A stretch of 64,000 nucleotides of DNA from Dipetalonema caudispina (taxonomy: Eukaryota; Nematoda; Chromadorea; Rhabditida; Onchocercidae): the NCBI GenBank assembly GCA_013365325.1, contig JABVXV010000101.1, forward strand, positions 124,001-188,000, written 5' to 3'. The notes under the pieces were generated by a model. The model ran no database searches. It saw nothing but the letters and a program-made list of their open reading frames with translations, and was not told the DNA's origin. The position numbers and the translations under genes are program-made. Shown here piece after piece: positions 11,792-23,609 of this stretch; the stretch's first letter is position 1, and each line of letters begins with the position of its first letter.

Positions 11792-14700
11792 ATGAATGGA
11801 AAGACGGTGCATTTATTCAGTCGTTATGTACCACATTCTTTTCTTAGCTTACGGTATTATCATACATCGCTTCTACCTGAAGGTGCAAAGGCCTTCATCA
11901 ACGGTACTATTTCCCCATTCCTTTTTCTTTTCCTTCTACAGTTCATTGCATTATACTTTTTCCGCCGAAAATATCTTCACTCCAAATTACCATTGGTAAA
12001 GAAAGATGAAGTATAGCGTAGTAAGCAATTTCGAGAGAAAAGTGAAATTTGAGATATTTTTCGCATGAAAGTGCTATGCTTCGATCAGGCTGAAATGTTT
12101 TGTAACTGTTTTTCTGTTGTGATAGCAGACAGTTGTAAATAATCAGGAAATATTAGGTTTGAATTACATCACTAATTGCCTTCTTTAATCGAATGAAACA
12201 GAAATATTTCGAGCATTGTCGACTTAGTGACCGGTCATTCCTTTGCAGGTCAGTGGATTGATGCATTATCAAATGCCACATTTGAAGTAGTTAATCCGTA
12301 CAATAATGAAGTCATATGCGAATGCACCAACTGCGATGTAATCGATGCAAAAGAAGTAAGTCATACATCGACTGAATAAAAATTCATCAAATTTAAAATT
12401 AAATTTAGTGATGGGGTTCCCAACAAAAAAATGAATTTAGTGCTTGGAATAAAATTTCAAAATTTAAGTCTGTGAAAGCAGCACGGGAAGCCTACAGCGC
12501 ATGGTCATCGTCCACAACCGCTAAAGAACGTGGTGGAATACTGGAAAACTGGCACCGCAGAATGTTGGAAAAGCAGAATGAGTTAGCCGAACTGATTACC
12601 CTTGAAGAAGTATCTTTGTTGTTCCTACTGAGTGTAACTTAATTTTTACATTGTATATGTATACATTATATTTTCTTGGGGAACTATCCTAACTGACTAA
12701 GAAAATGAGCTAATTTGGCACCTTTTAGGGCAAACCACTACATGAAGCACATGCTGAAATTGTTTATTCAGCATCGTTTTTGAAGTGGTTTGGCGAGGAA
12801 GCCCGACGAGTATATGGGCAGATCGTAAAGCCTACATCGACACATCGGGTACATTTTCATACTCGTGAACCGATTGGCATCGTTGGAATTGTTACACCTG
12901 TAAGCTTTTCATTTTTCTTTTAGTTACGGTTGAGTCTTTTCCAAAAAAAGTTCTGACTGATGGACTTTTTCACATTTATTGGGTTAGAGCAAACAGAAAT
13001 CCCGATTGGCCTGATTAATAATTATCTACTTGAAAGAGGTCATCTTCTTCATTTAGATCCTTTTTTATCTTATCATTTACCTATCTATAACTCTAGTGGA
13101 ACTTCCCATCAGCAATGATTACTCGAAAAGCGGCAGCAGCGCTGGCGATTGGTTGCACGGTGGTTGTGAAGCCTGCCGAAGATACACCACTTTCAGCCCT
13201 AGCTCTTGCACAGGTTATTTTTTCATTTTTTTCCTTCTGGTTTTTGGTCTTCCACATTCACCATTCCGTTAATAAAATTAGGAAATATTACAGTTACAGT
13301 CAAGAGAGTAATAATGGTTAACCATAAACAATGATCACGGTCGTTTCGTGATAAAGATAATACTTTCGACAAGTTTATAAAAATGATTTCTTTTTTCTTT
13401 CCCTTTTTCGTTTTGCTCAATTGATTGTCAACTTTAAAGTCAAGACGTCTTTGCAACAGTTACCCAGCATGCTGTGGGTTTTAGACAGCCAAGGAAGCTG
13501 GTCTTCCAGACGGCGTATTCAATGTAATCCCAGCCGATTTGAAGAATACAGTGCAAATATCGAAGTTCTTATGTGAATCGACCGACATCAGTGCAATTTC
13601 ATTCACGGGAAGCACTGAAGTGGGAAAGGCCAGTTACTTTTTCATCATTTCGAATACATTTAGATCGTGTGACTTAGATATTTCTTCATTCAGATTATTG
13701 TATAACGACCTTCATTACATTGAAACTTGTTCCAAAGTAATCCGAGCATTCTATGTTCACTTCTTGTTATCACAGAGTCATAAATACACATTGAAATTTC
13801 TTAGCTTCTTCGTTATAATTTCCTATCCCTTATCACAGTCAGTGCTCATTTAGCCTTACCGTTTTATAGCTTTTGCTTTCACAATCAGCTAGCACGGTGA
13901 AACGAGTATGTCTTGAACTAGGTGGTAATGCACCGCTTATCGTATTTCCCTCGGCTCATCTCTCAACAGCAGTTCAGGTTTGTTTTTGTTCATTCAAAAT
14001 TAACGAGAAATTTTTACAGGACTGAAGGAAGCTATTTTAGAAGGAAAAATTAGGTTAATTTTCTTGCTCATCCATTGATCAATGTAGCAGTTACTTTTTC
14101 TCTTTCGTTACGGTATATTATTGTTTACAGACACAAAATACCTCTTTTATATTCGAAAAAGGTAAGAAGGATGAGATCATAACGGTTTTTGTCTAATCCT
14201 AATGCAACATAATTTTGCTGGCAAAGATATGAGCGATGTAAACAGGATTTCAAACTTCAAACTTTCAGGGAACAATGGCGTCAAAATTCCGAGGTTCAGG
14301 GCAGACATGTATATCTCCAAATCGTTTTTATGTGCATTCTTCGGTTTATGATTCATTTGTTGAAGAAGTTAAGCGTGCGATGGCGAAACTGATTATTGGA
14401 GATGGTATGCAACCGAATGTCACCCAAGGACCCCTTATAAATGAAAAGGCTATACAAAAAGTAAGATTATGAAGTGATTGATTTTCTTATGGGCTATAAA
14501 ACTTTTTGTCAAGAAAAGCCCATTTGAAGGTTTGTTAAGCATATAAAGTGAGTTTCATTAGCAGAAAAGAGTAGTTTACATGGTCTTGAATGAAGCATAC
14601 TTGTAGTCTACCAACTGTATTTGGTTGATCCATAATAAGAGGCGTTTTCAGAAGCATACGGAGAAATACATGAAGTAAAGAACTTCAGTGTACCAAACTA

Positions 14701-15775
14701 TTATTAAAAAATGAACTTGAAGGTTGAAAAGCTGTTATCGAATGCAACTCAAAAGGGAGCACGCGTAGTACTGGGTGGGAAGCGTGTTCCTCAAAGCACC
14801 TGTTTCAAACCAACATTGCTAACCAACGTAACCAATGATATGGATATCGCCCATACTGAAATATTTGGTCCTGTTCTTGCTGTCCAAAAGTTAGTCAATT
14901 TCTGGAGATAGAAATTGCATTTCTTCGGAATTCTACATTATTAATTGAATTTAAGCCTTAACTTAATTGAAACTCTATTTGCATCCAGAAATCATTGGAG
15001 AGTATAAGTTGATGTCCAAAGCAACATTTTCATCTCAGGTTTGAAACGGAAGCAGAAGTTTTGGCACTGGCAAATGACTGTAGAACTGGCTTAGCAGGTT
15101 AGTATATCTTACAATTTTATTGCAAATAAAATATATAATCTTCGTTTCTAAAAATGAAACAGCAACTTTTCCGTTATTTTTTCTGGATTTTTGATGTTTT
15201 GTTTTTCTGGATTGGTTATAAGATGTGACCATGATACAAACATAAACTATTTCCGGGTCATTTAGAGGCAAAGCAAGAGATTTTAATCTCTCATCTTTGG
15301 AACCATCGACTGACATCATTAATTGATGTGCATCGGATGGGAAATTTTTGAGGACAGTCCTTCCATCATTTACACGGAGATATATTTTGTTGAGGTTTTT
15401 TATAGAAATGAACTTTAAGGTTATATATTTACAACGGATTATGCTCAGATATTACGTGTTAGTCGTAAATTACAGGTTGGAATTATCGGCGTCAATGAAG
15501 GTATGCCAATAAATTAGTTACTTTACGTCTTCTATTTAGATCTTTAGTGTTCCGCAGCATTGCTGCGTTCACATGTGGCTAAACGCAATTATCGTTACTC
15601 ATAGATTTCATGTTTTTTGAAATTCAAATTCCGATAAAGTGCAATCTTTTTAGGACTAATATCATGCGCGGAGGCAGCTTTCGGTGGGATGAAGGAAAGC
15701 GGTTTAGGTCGTGAAGGCGGCTCACAAGGTATAGATGAATTTTCGCAGTGGAAATATGTCTGCATAGGATTCTAA
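11792..15775 (+). CDS. ALDH5A1: Succinate-semialdehyde dehydrogenase, mitochondrial (ALDH5 family)
   Basis: Twelve exons close in frame to 506 residues: 11792-11903, 12249-12355, 12469-12609, 12729-12899, 13097-13213, 13485-13628, 13870-13977, 14269-14460, 14723-14889, 15039-15097, 15420-15500 and 15654-15775. The enzyme oxidises succinate semialdehyde to succinate with NAD, the last step of GABA breakdown. The N-terminus is rich in Arg, His, Ser and hydrophobic residues with few acids, as in a mitochondrial presequence. Catalytic features are PWNFP (Asn179), FTGST, the ELGG base (Glu280) and GQTC (Cys314). The arginines in MITRK and KFRGSGQTC, which bind the carboxylate in SSADH, are present. 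The residue two after the catalytic cysteine is Ser, where human SSADH has Cys. The C. elegans counterpart is probably alh-7. Intron 6 seems to use a GC donor. Confidence 0.95.
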
Positions 15776-15790
15776 CTTATAATCTTCAAT

Positions 15791-15796
15791 AATAAA
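15791..15796 (+). promoter_or_regulatory. Polyadenylation signal of the SSADH gene
   Basis: AATAAA 16 bases after the stop codon. Confidence 0.55.
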
Positions 15797-16842
15797 TTAG
15801 AAAATCTCGACTGGTAATTTTAGTTCCAAAAATTTCTATTTTTCGATTCTTGAAACTGCATTCGATTTAACCGAGTCACTGGCGAGTTGTAAAGTATATC
15901 CTCCAAATTACGCATATAAAGTGTGACTTACATTGGGAAAACGGCACGAATACCTTTTCGGGAAACTGCCACATAAAGAAATTGTTTGAGATTTTGATAA
16001 TGTAAAATTTAAGAGAAAAAGATGAAGAAGACAATGTATGGTAATGACGTGTTCTATACGGATACACAGCTTTAGTGTCAGCAGTAATGATATCTGAGAT
16101 TTCTATGGTTTTCCCGAACTCATCCACCATTTCGTTTTATTTTATTTTAGCACATCAGTTGGCAAGGATTGCCTTCAGTATCAATTACAATTGGCTAGTG
16201 TAATCGATACTATTTATTGACAAAGATTAGCAATGCGAGATATTTTGGAGGGTAGTCAATAAAACCGTCCACAGCGAATGAAGGGCTTCTTCCTTTTTGT
16301 ACAGCCTCCGGGAAATCAATCTGAATTAAGAAACAGGAGAAAGATCAGGAATTACTGCCGATAGGTTTCGAAGACGACAGCTACTAAATGGTGCCAAGAT
16401 AAAGAAAGATATTCTTTCTGAAGGGCATTATTCCAGCATACTTTTTTTCAAAGTATGTTGCCCGACAGACATCGAATACTATAAATTACCGGCAATCTTA
16501 GTAATGATAGGAATGATTTAACGGCTGGCACTGCGAGTCTCTTCCAAAAAGTTTTGTGTTACTTTTCCATGGATTCGAAAAATTATGCTTCGAAATAAAT
16601 ATTTGCATGGTCCGGCACAACAGTCCCGATGAGCGCTATTGGATTTATAAAGGAACATACGTTGAAGAATAAATTCAAAAAAAAGTAGGAATTTACAGGA
16701 AAATTTAGAGAATGAAATGTTTGACGAACAAAATAATTCATAACAATTAGGGAATGGAAGCATTGTATAAGAAATGCTAAAGTTTTAAGTGCAGGAAACA
16801 CATTCAAGTTCAAAATCGAACTGAAATTTAAAAACTTTGAAG
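15797..16842. other. Space between convergent genes, no gene seen
   Basis: About 1 kb between the ends of the SSADH gene (+) and the SAXO-like gene (-). The open frames here overlap each other in several frames and show no domain or splice partner. It probably includes the 3' untranslated region of the SAXO-like transcript. Confidence 0.55.
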
Positions 16843-19800
16843 TCATTGGAATCGGTCAAGTTCTTCCTTTTGCACATTGTCAACTTTTGGTTCATAGAAA
16901 TGGTGCCCTTCAAGGATGCGGTAGAATTCGAAGTGTTCTGTTGAGGAATGATTCTTAGCGATCGATTTAATTAATTCGCCAGCTGGACATGGTTTCAGCT
17001 TCGGCACGAAATCCTGTGAATTAAAAATTAGTTGGAAAATTCCCTTCAAAGAACGGGAATTAGTGAAATATTATTTGCAGATACGGTAGCACGTGAGGAC
17101 GTCCGATATAATATCAATAAGCTTATAGAAAGAAATTCATTTTTAAACCTGAATATGCGAGGCTTAGCTTCAGACTTAAGTATGCATGCTGAATGCAAGC
17201 GACCAATGCGAGTTTTCTGTAATATATTTCCTCTCAGAAATTAGGTAAAACTTGGCTGAAAAGTCTTTTTTATTCGGTAAGCTTACAGTATTATATTGGG
17301 ATTCTACTTTCATTTGACTGTTTTGCCAAAGAGTTGATTGTTGCAACTTGTTGGATGTCATCTGAACTTGCTTTGAGGATATTGTTGGCATTTTGAATGA
17401 TGTGCGATAGATGCTTTGATCTCCAGGATGACCTGTAAATCAACTGTTTGATGTTGATTAATAATTCACTAATTCTTTAAGAGAAGGATAATGAAGTATT
17501 TGTATTAGCACAGCTATAATAACACCAGCCCCAGAAATATATCATAACATTAAATCGCGATTTCAGCAAACTTACTCTTGGGAAGTTTGAATTCTTCATT
17601 TTCGTACTGAATAACACGTCGAACATCCTCCGCTGGCACTCCTTCATAAAACGTTTCCGTATATGCTGTCTTCCAGTTCTGTGTACGTGGTCCGCTGTGC
17701 TCCGCCATATTGTACACCATGCGTTTCGCTGATTTTAAGTTCTCCGGATACATTACGCTCCAGTTTTTTTCCGTCTCTGCGACAGATTCATCTTGTTTTT
17801 GCTGTTCCTGAAATGAGAATACTAGAAATTACAGATTTGGAATTATACAATGGTATGTTCCTACTCATATTTAAGAATAGTAAGTAAAATGTTCACAGAT
17901 AAGTAAGTCACTAATACGTAGAGGTCCCGAAGAAACTGATTACTAACTTTCCAAATATCCGAACTGGTAGGTTTTACAATTTCAAATGCATCCCCTTTTT
18001 TGGCAGTGAATTCAATCTGCGAATGTGTTTCGGCCCGAAACAAACTATCACCAAATAAAATATCTGCATCGCATGGTTTCTTAACAGCATACCGTTCTCC
18101 TTTTTTAGAATTGAAATCCTGCCGACTAACACTTTTCGTTTCCAATTCTCCATCATGCTGCAAACGAATTAAGATTTGATTAATGGATAAGTAAGGAAAA
18201 TTTCTTAAATTCTACAAACTCTCTTTATCTTAAGATTTCATCAACCGTTTTAAGACAAAAGACGAAGACGAACCTCTCAAATTCCTGACGATATCAGACC
18301 CTTAACTTTACATCCTTCTCTTTTTGACCCATATAATCAGCAATTTTCTGTGTCTTACCTATGAATGAAACATCTCTATGCAAAATATTTGAATCCATGG
18401 TCTTTGCTATCGGATACCGATCTTTTTTTTGTGCCATAATTCTTATGGACAGTACTTTTTTTTGGGATACTGATACTGTGTCACAATCCAAATGATTTTC
18501 ACCTTGAAAACCACTAGTAATTTAAAAAGAATTAGGGTGTATTAATCAATGCAACTGTTGAAATAAAACTGATATTTGAATTTTAAGGACGATTGAAATT
18601 TGAATCGAATTCATCCACATATCCGCAGTACTCCATCTCACAAAAATCAAATCTTACACCCTTCTTTGCACTGTATCCAGTATTCATCATAATGATTAAT
18701 CCATCTCCGATTCGAGACAGATTTCGTCCTCTTCATGTCCATGAATTTTTTATGGCCACCATGTTTACCCCTCACTCTATAAGTTTGGGTTTATATGAAA
18801 CCAGGCTAAATTCATTGTTTCGAACGTGCAGAGCAATTAGTAGTCGTATTATTTAGTTTATAAAGTTTTAAACTTCGAATTCTATTTCTTGGAAATCATG
18901 AGAACCCAACATAGATATATTTTCCAGAAACCCGACGTCAAACAGTTTCATATCTTTCTCCTTTTTGTCCTATATATACTAAACTGTTGTTACTTGCTGC
19001 CACAAAGAGTCATCGACTTGGAGAACTTCAGAATGTCGCATACTGTCATTCACCTTGACCACTAATGAAAGCTCGATGCGACATGGCTTCCGTTTCCATA
19101 TTTCCATCTTCCGAAATTTGAAATGACCAGTGGAATTGATCGCCAATGGATTAATATCGCACAGCAACTTTAAAATGGAGTGATCGCCGCTGACTGAATG
19201 TGATATAAGTTCATAATTGAAACAGCAATACGGGTATCTCTCTTTGCAAGGTAAATATATATTGCCTGATCGTTGTGATAAATTTTGCTCGATGTAATAG
19301 TAAAGTAATCAGTAGTATTTGCATAAATTACATTGGAACTGTTGGAACACATAAAGTAATTCTGATGTCATAAGCTGATCTCCAGGAAACAAATCTGTTG
19401 CATAAGCCAAATTCTTCAAATCCAACAACGTCACAGCACTCGATCTGAACTCGCATTACCCATACTGTCCCTTTTGCAAAGAAGCCATTATTGTGTGGAA
19501 CGTCGAAGTTTCAAGATTTTGCTCGGATAACGTTTTCTTTATTGACCAGTGAAGCTTGCTGCGATATTGACATATTTTCTATCCTTTGTTTTAGACTTTA
19601 TATAATTCTTGGCCATCGAGCAGCATTACTTTTCATCAAGACCATTCATCGGAAACTGAAGATTTATGTTTTCATTTGCACGAATCCCTTAAATTATTTT
19701 CGCTTTGTATTTCGCTAGTGAATTTATCATCCACGAGTTCTGGTTTCTTGAGGATATCTTTCTTCAGAAATCACCGTCAGAAATCATTTTTTTAAAAACT

Positions 19801-22800
19801 TCAGATTCACAGAGTATAACAGAACCAACAAACCATCGTAGAAATAATTGCAAAAATTCTATTATCTATATCATTCCCGACTCTCGAAGAAAAATTACAT
19901 GGCAAATCTTGCCAGCTTTCTGTTCAAAATCAAAACTGATCTGCCTTTCTGACAAAACAATTACTTGACCGTGAACATACAAGAATCTTCCAACCTTGTA
20001 ATCGGATACTGTTCACCTTGCTCATCAAGGCTCAGCAGTAAACTCCTGGGAGAAGCTGGTACATTTATCACTGAACCATTTTTACTAGCAAAAAACGCAA
20101 TCTAAAAAAGCATAAAGAAAATATACCGTCACCAGTCGACCACATCTATAAAAATTTAACTGTTTCCAATTTCCGACAAAAGCAGCTGGAAATTTCTTTT
20201 GAAGATGGTGATATGAAAACCTGCATATGCAATTGATAAGGAAACCGTAAGAAATACCCCCATCTTGTTCCCACTCTGAATCGAAATCCAATTTTTAAGA
20301 AAAGCTGTTAATTTTCCAAAGCTTGGATACTCCCGGAAGCATTGAATATAACCGTCCACCTGACTTTATGGTAAACTTTGCTTTACATTGGTTTCAACCG
20401 TAAATGATTCGTTTTCATGGAGAAAATTCGAATTTTGTGGTTTCCAAGCCAAATTTCGGTCACCCTTTTTGGTACCACAATCCTTGTGGGAGACTGTTTC
20501 GTTTTCGATTCCGCCATCTTTCTAATAACCAACACAAAATCCAACAAATATAAATGCAAATTTGTATTGTATACTCTTCAACTTCGAACGAATCTCTAAA
20601 CCATTGGATGTAGAGTCGAGAAAAAAAGCATCGATCACTATTCCGGACTGTCATTTTCATCCGACACATCGGAATCGATGGTTTTCGCCAGTTTGCAAGC
20701 ATCAAAATAAAACTGTAGATAATGAGAGTAATTTTCGTAAACATTAGGGTTACCGCAAGAAAGAATGCTAAACAAACAGCGAGCATCACACAAGTAAACG
20801 CATAACATACGCACTATCACAAAATAATTGATTGAGACGCATTAATCATTGTTACCTATCTTCTGAAACTCAGCAGATCGTTTTAACATAATCTATTTTT
20901 AAATTTCTACCATTTTTTATAAAACGAAATTGAACAAACCTTCCACAAGTCAGATTCAACAGGACGTTTTGTATCGTACCGTTCTCCTTTCTTTGCAGTA
21001 AACTCAGTACCAGTTTGTGTTTCTGATGTGAATGATCCGTCACCATGCAAGACATTAGAATCCTGTGGCTTTGATACCGGATATCGTTCGCCTGTTCTGC
21101 CGATATAATCTTGATGAGAAACAGTGTCACTACCTATCTGTCCTTCCTTCTGAAACTCAGCAGATCGTTTTAACATAATCTATTTTTAAATTTCTACCAT
21201 TTTTTATAAAACGAAATTGAACAAACCTTCCACAAGTCAGATTCAACAGGACGTTTTGTATCGTACCNNNNNNNNNNNNNNNNNNNNNNNNNNNNNNNNN
21301 NNNNNNNNNNNNNNNNNNNNNNNNNNNNNNNNNNNNNNNNNNNNNNNNNNNNNNNNNNNNNNNNNNNACGAAATTGAACAAACCTTCCACAAGTCAGATT
21401 CAACAGGACGTTTTGTATCGTACCGTTCTCCTTTCTTTGCAGTAAACTCAGTACCAGTTTGTGTTTCTGATGTGAATGATCCGTCACCCTGCAGAAGATA
21501 AAGATCACTTGGTTTCATATCTGGGTTATGGTCAGCTTTAGTCATAAACACCTACTATTTTTAGGTTTTTTCAGCCATTTTAGCGTGGTGTTGAAAAAGG
21601 AGATTTTTTGGAACAACAAAGGTTGATTGATAACCCACCGATTATTATAAAAGTTAAAATGATGGAAGAGTGTTGTTCCAATGGGTACTATGAGTTGCTA
21701 TCTACATGGAAATACAATAAAAGGTGTCAGCACAAGAACATCACTTCGCAGGGACTTATTAAAGAACGTATATGAGCATTCTAAAACCATTTTACAAATC
21801 GTTATTTTTGAATTTCTTGTTTGATATTCAACCAATAATTAAGCTGCTAACCTCGATAGGTTGCAAAATCAAGGCGACATTATCATATGTCTCAGCGGAA
21901 TGGTCTCTTCGTCGTTTAGCTTTAATTGTGCGCTTATTATCATCGTTAAAAGTATCCTCATATTCCTTGTAGTGCCAATGTGACGGGCTTTGAACTATAA
22001 CAGCAATATGATGCTGAACAAATCTTAAAATCAATCACTAATTAGTCTAGCTCAATGCCTTAATGATATGGTCGGAAGGACAGGTCTGAAACTTTTTCAT
22101 ATATAAAGTATTCTGATGTCATTTATTTATCTTTTAATTCCTCACAAGCAACAGTATTTTCTCTGCCTCGCTTTGGTTGTAGATGATTATTGCCCTCATC
22201 CTTTTCGAAAACAATCTAAAAATTATTTCGGATTAGATGAAATTCGAAGGTAGTTCAAGTTGTTCCAAACTTTATTTGACTATAAACTATTTTATTTCAA
22301 ACTTTATTTGAGGTGTTATGCAACAGAAGATTGGAGAGGTTCATTGGACAAAGTGAGCTATAATAAAACCATTAACTTGCAATCAGCAGTTTTGATTGCG
22401 AATTAAACACGGAAGATTCGAAACTAAAATGGAATTGGCAGCGAAAGGAATGGATGAAACGAAGTGAAATGTCATTCTCTTTCGTGTTTCAGGGAAGAAA
22501 AAGTGTGGCTTTGTACTCCAAGGATTTACCGCGTAACAACGCAAATAGATCTGACGATTTTCCTCGCCAATTTAAGTAATGTCCAACCGAAGATTCATAA
22601 TTGCGACGTCGCAATACACACGAAGTTATACGTGTATTCATAGGCTTCTCTTTTTCATCTGCGTAGAGTTGTGCCAATCTTTCGTTTTCATTTGTTGAAA
22701 ATTTTGCTTCATGTTCGCGTTGCCTTTCACTGATAGTGCTCTAAAAACTGTTTCTCACAAGGAACATTCTGCAGTGTTTCTTATTAATCAAAAAGTGAAG

Positions 22801-23609
22801 CTTTCAGATGACTGTTGAAATCAACAGCTTTTACGATCGTAATTAATTGATGTTTTCAGAATTATTCGAAGATAATAACTGAAACCGTTTTTGTCAAATA
22901 AAAATAACATTATGGAAATAACTAAAAAATTCTTTTTTTTTTTGCTCTTATTTAGTAATTTTTTTTAGTGTTTAGTAAATTTACGTAAAAACAGACATTA
23001 ATTAAGCGTCCATCACCAACATTGACATGATCCTTCATGGGTGACTTTCCGGATTTCTTGATTCTTACTGGTTGATTATTGCCACCGGCTACTGCATATT
23101 CCTGAACTATTTATTCGTAAAGACGGGTTATAGAAAAGTTACTAATTACGGATGGGTCTTTGTTTGGAGTAAATGAAAAGAATTTTTCGCATGTTATTAT
23201 AAAATGATCTCGTTGGTATTAACTTGTTCGAAGAAAATTTGAATCATACATTTGCCTTTTTATAAAAAGTATTTTGATTTGAAGTTCCTATGCAAATTGA
23301 ACTCGCGTTTCGATCGTTCGGGCAGCGATGTCTCCTAGAACAAATTCTTTTCAAATGTTCCAATATTATTAAGTAAGAAGTGCAAATCTTTTTTTACTTC
23401 TTCTTACTTAATAGTATTGGACCTAAAAAAGATGCGTATGTATATAAAAGTCCCGAAACAGTCGCTTAGCCTAATTCTATTAATTTATAAATGAGAAAAT
23501 GCGTCTTACTTAATTATAATTAATTATAAGTGAGAAGAAGCTAAGCGACAGATTCTTAGTCTTACCCACATATACATATTTGGCAAACACACTGGGTATC
23601 GTGTGGCAT
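16843..23609 (-). CDS. SAXO-like microtubule stabilizer with tandem repeat exons
   Basis: Exons on the minus strand: 23609-23566, 23334-23250, 23101-22997, 22740-22517, 22215-22146, 22013-21852, 21551-21384, a copy broken by the gap (visible 21267-21227), 21149-20940, 18157-17948, 17807-17576, 17432-17287 and 17013-16843. Phases close, except across the gap. Family evidence: an N-terminal CVCQICICGRHRC cluster, matching the CxCxxCxCGxHxC start of human SAXO1; repeats with GERY then KP then DS and GDGSF; and a C-terminal CPAGEL plus GHHFYEP block as in SAXO proteins. SAXO proteins bind and stabilise axonemal microtubules through such (Mn) repeats. The 70-residue repeat exons start and end in phase 0, so copies can be added without frame loss. 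The junctions of exons 4 to 5 are the least certain. Family confidence is good; the cellular role in a nematode, which lacks motile cilia, is inference. Confidence 0.8.
17948..18157 (-). repeat. Intact older copy of the 70-residue repeat exon
   Basis: Exactly 210 bases, phase 0 at both ends, encoding two half-repeats (KKGERYAVKKP then KKGDAFEIVKP, ending DIWK). It is clearly related to the exon at 20940-21149 but diverged across its length, so it is an older paralogous copy that stayed functional. Confidence 0.8.
18290..20521 (-). pseudogene. Row of decayed repeat-exon copies inside one intron of the SAXO-like gene
   Basis: The 2.8 kb intron between the repeat exons at 20940 and 18157 holds at least five recognisable remnants in the same order and strand. 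Best is 20521-20313: it starts KDGGIENETVSHKD, shares GDR, KPQNSN, FLH and SFT with the live exon, ends LWK, and is 209 bases instead of 210, so its last third is read in a shifted frame. Others lie near 20095-19866 (EQGEQYPITRLEDS), 19520-19190 (LAKRDTRIAVS), 19118-18940 (MSHRAFIS; GQKGERYETV then a stop), 18690-18605 (AKKGVRFDF) and 18491-18294 (KKDRYPIAKTMDSNILH). They are remnants, not exons of the present gene, unless some are still spliced in. Confidence 0.7.
20864..21489 (-). repeat. Near-identical tandem repeat of exon plus intron, 287-base period
   Basis: The block starting at 20864 recurs at 21151, and a third partial copy follows the gap (21368-21489 matches 20924-21045). Each unit is a 210-base exon and a 77-base intron. 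The visible parts look identical or nearly so, in exon and intron alike, which points to very recent duplication or gene conversion. Confidence 0.88.
21268..21367. other. Assembly gap of 100 N
   Basis: Exactly 100 unknown bases, the usual placeholder for a gap of unknown size. The flanks belong to the 287-base repeat. The last base before the gap matches repeat position 20980 and the first base after it matches 20924 of a following unit, so the true missing length should be 230 bases plus a multiple of 287. Confidence 0.95.
23360..23420. repeat. Hairpin in intron 1 of the SAXO-like gene
   Basis: Left arm 23360-23381 pairs with 23396-23420 around a T-rich loop, with one mismatch and a three-base bulge. 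Confidence 0.65.
23461..23549. repeat. Second inverted repeat in intron 1 of the SAXO-like gene
   Basis: Perfect 10-base outer arms (GTCGCTTAGC at 23461 and GCTAAGCGAC at 23540) enclose an inner imperfect palindrome of TAATTATAA-type sequence near 23503-23534. It lies 40 bases from the previous hairpin. Confidence 0.6.

Noticed and set aside
18294..18491. Open frame treated at first as a living repeat exon
   Set aside because: It matches the repeat only with an insertion and many key changes, and it lacks the 210-base length and clean splice ends of the living copies.
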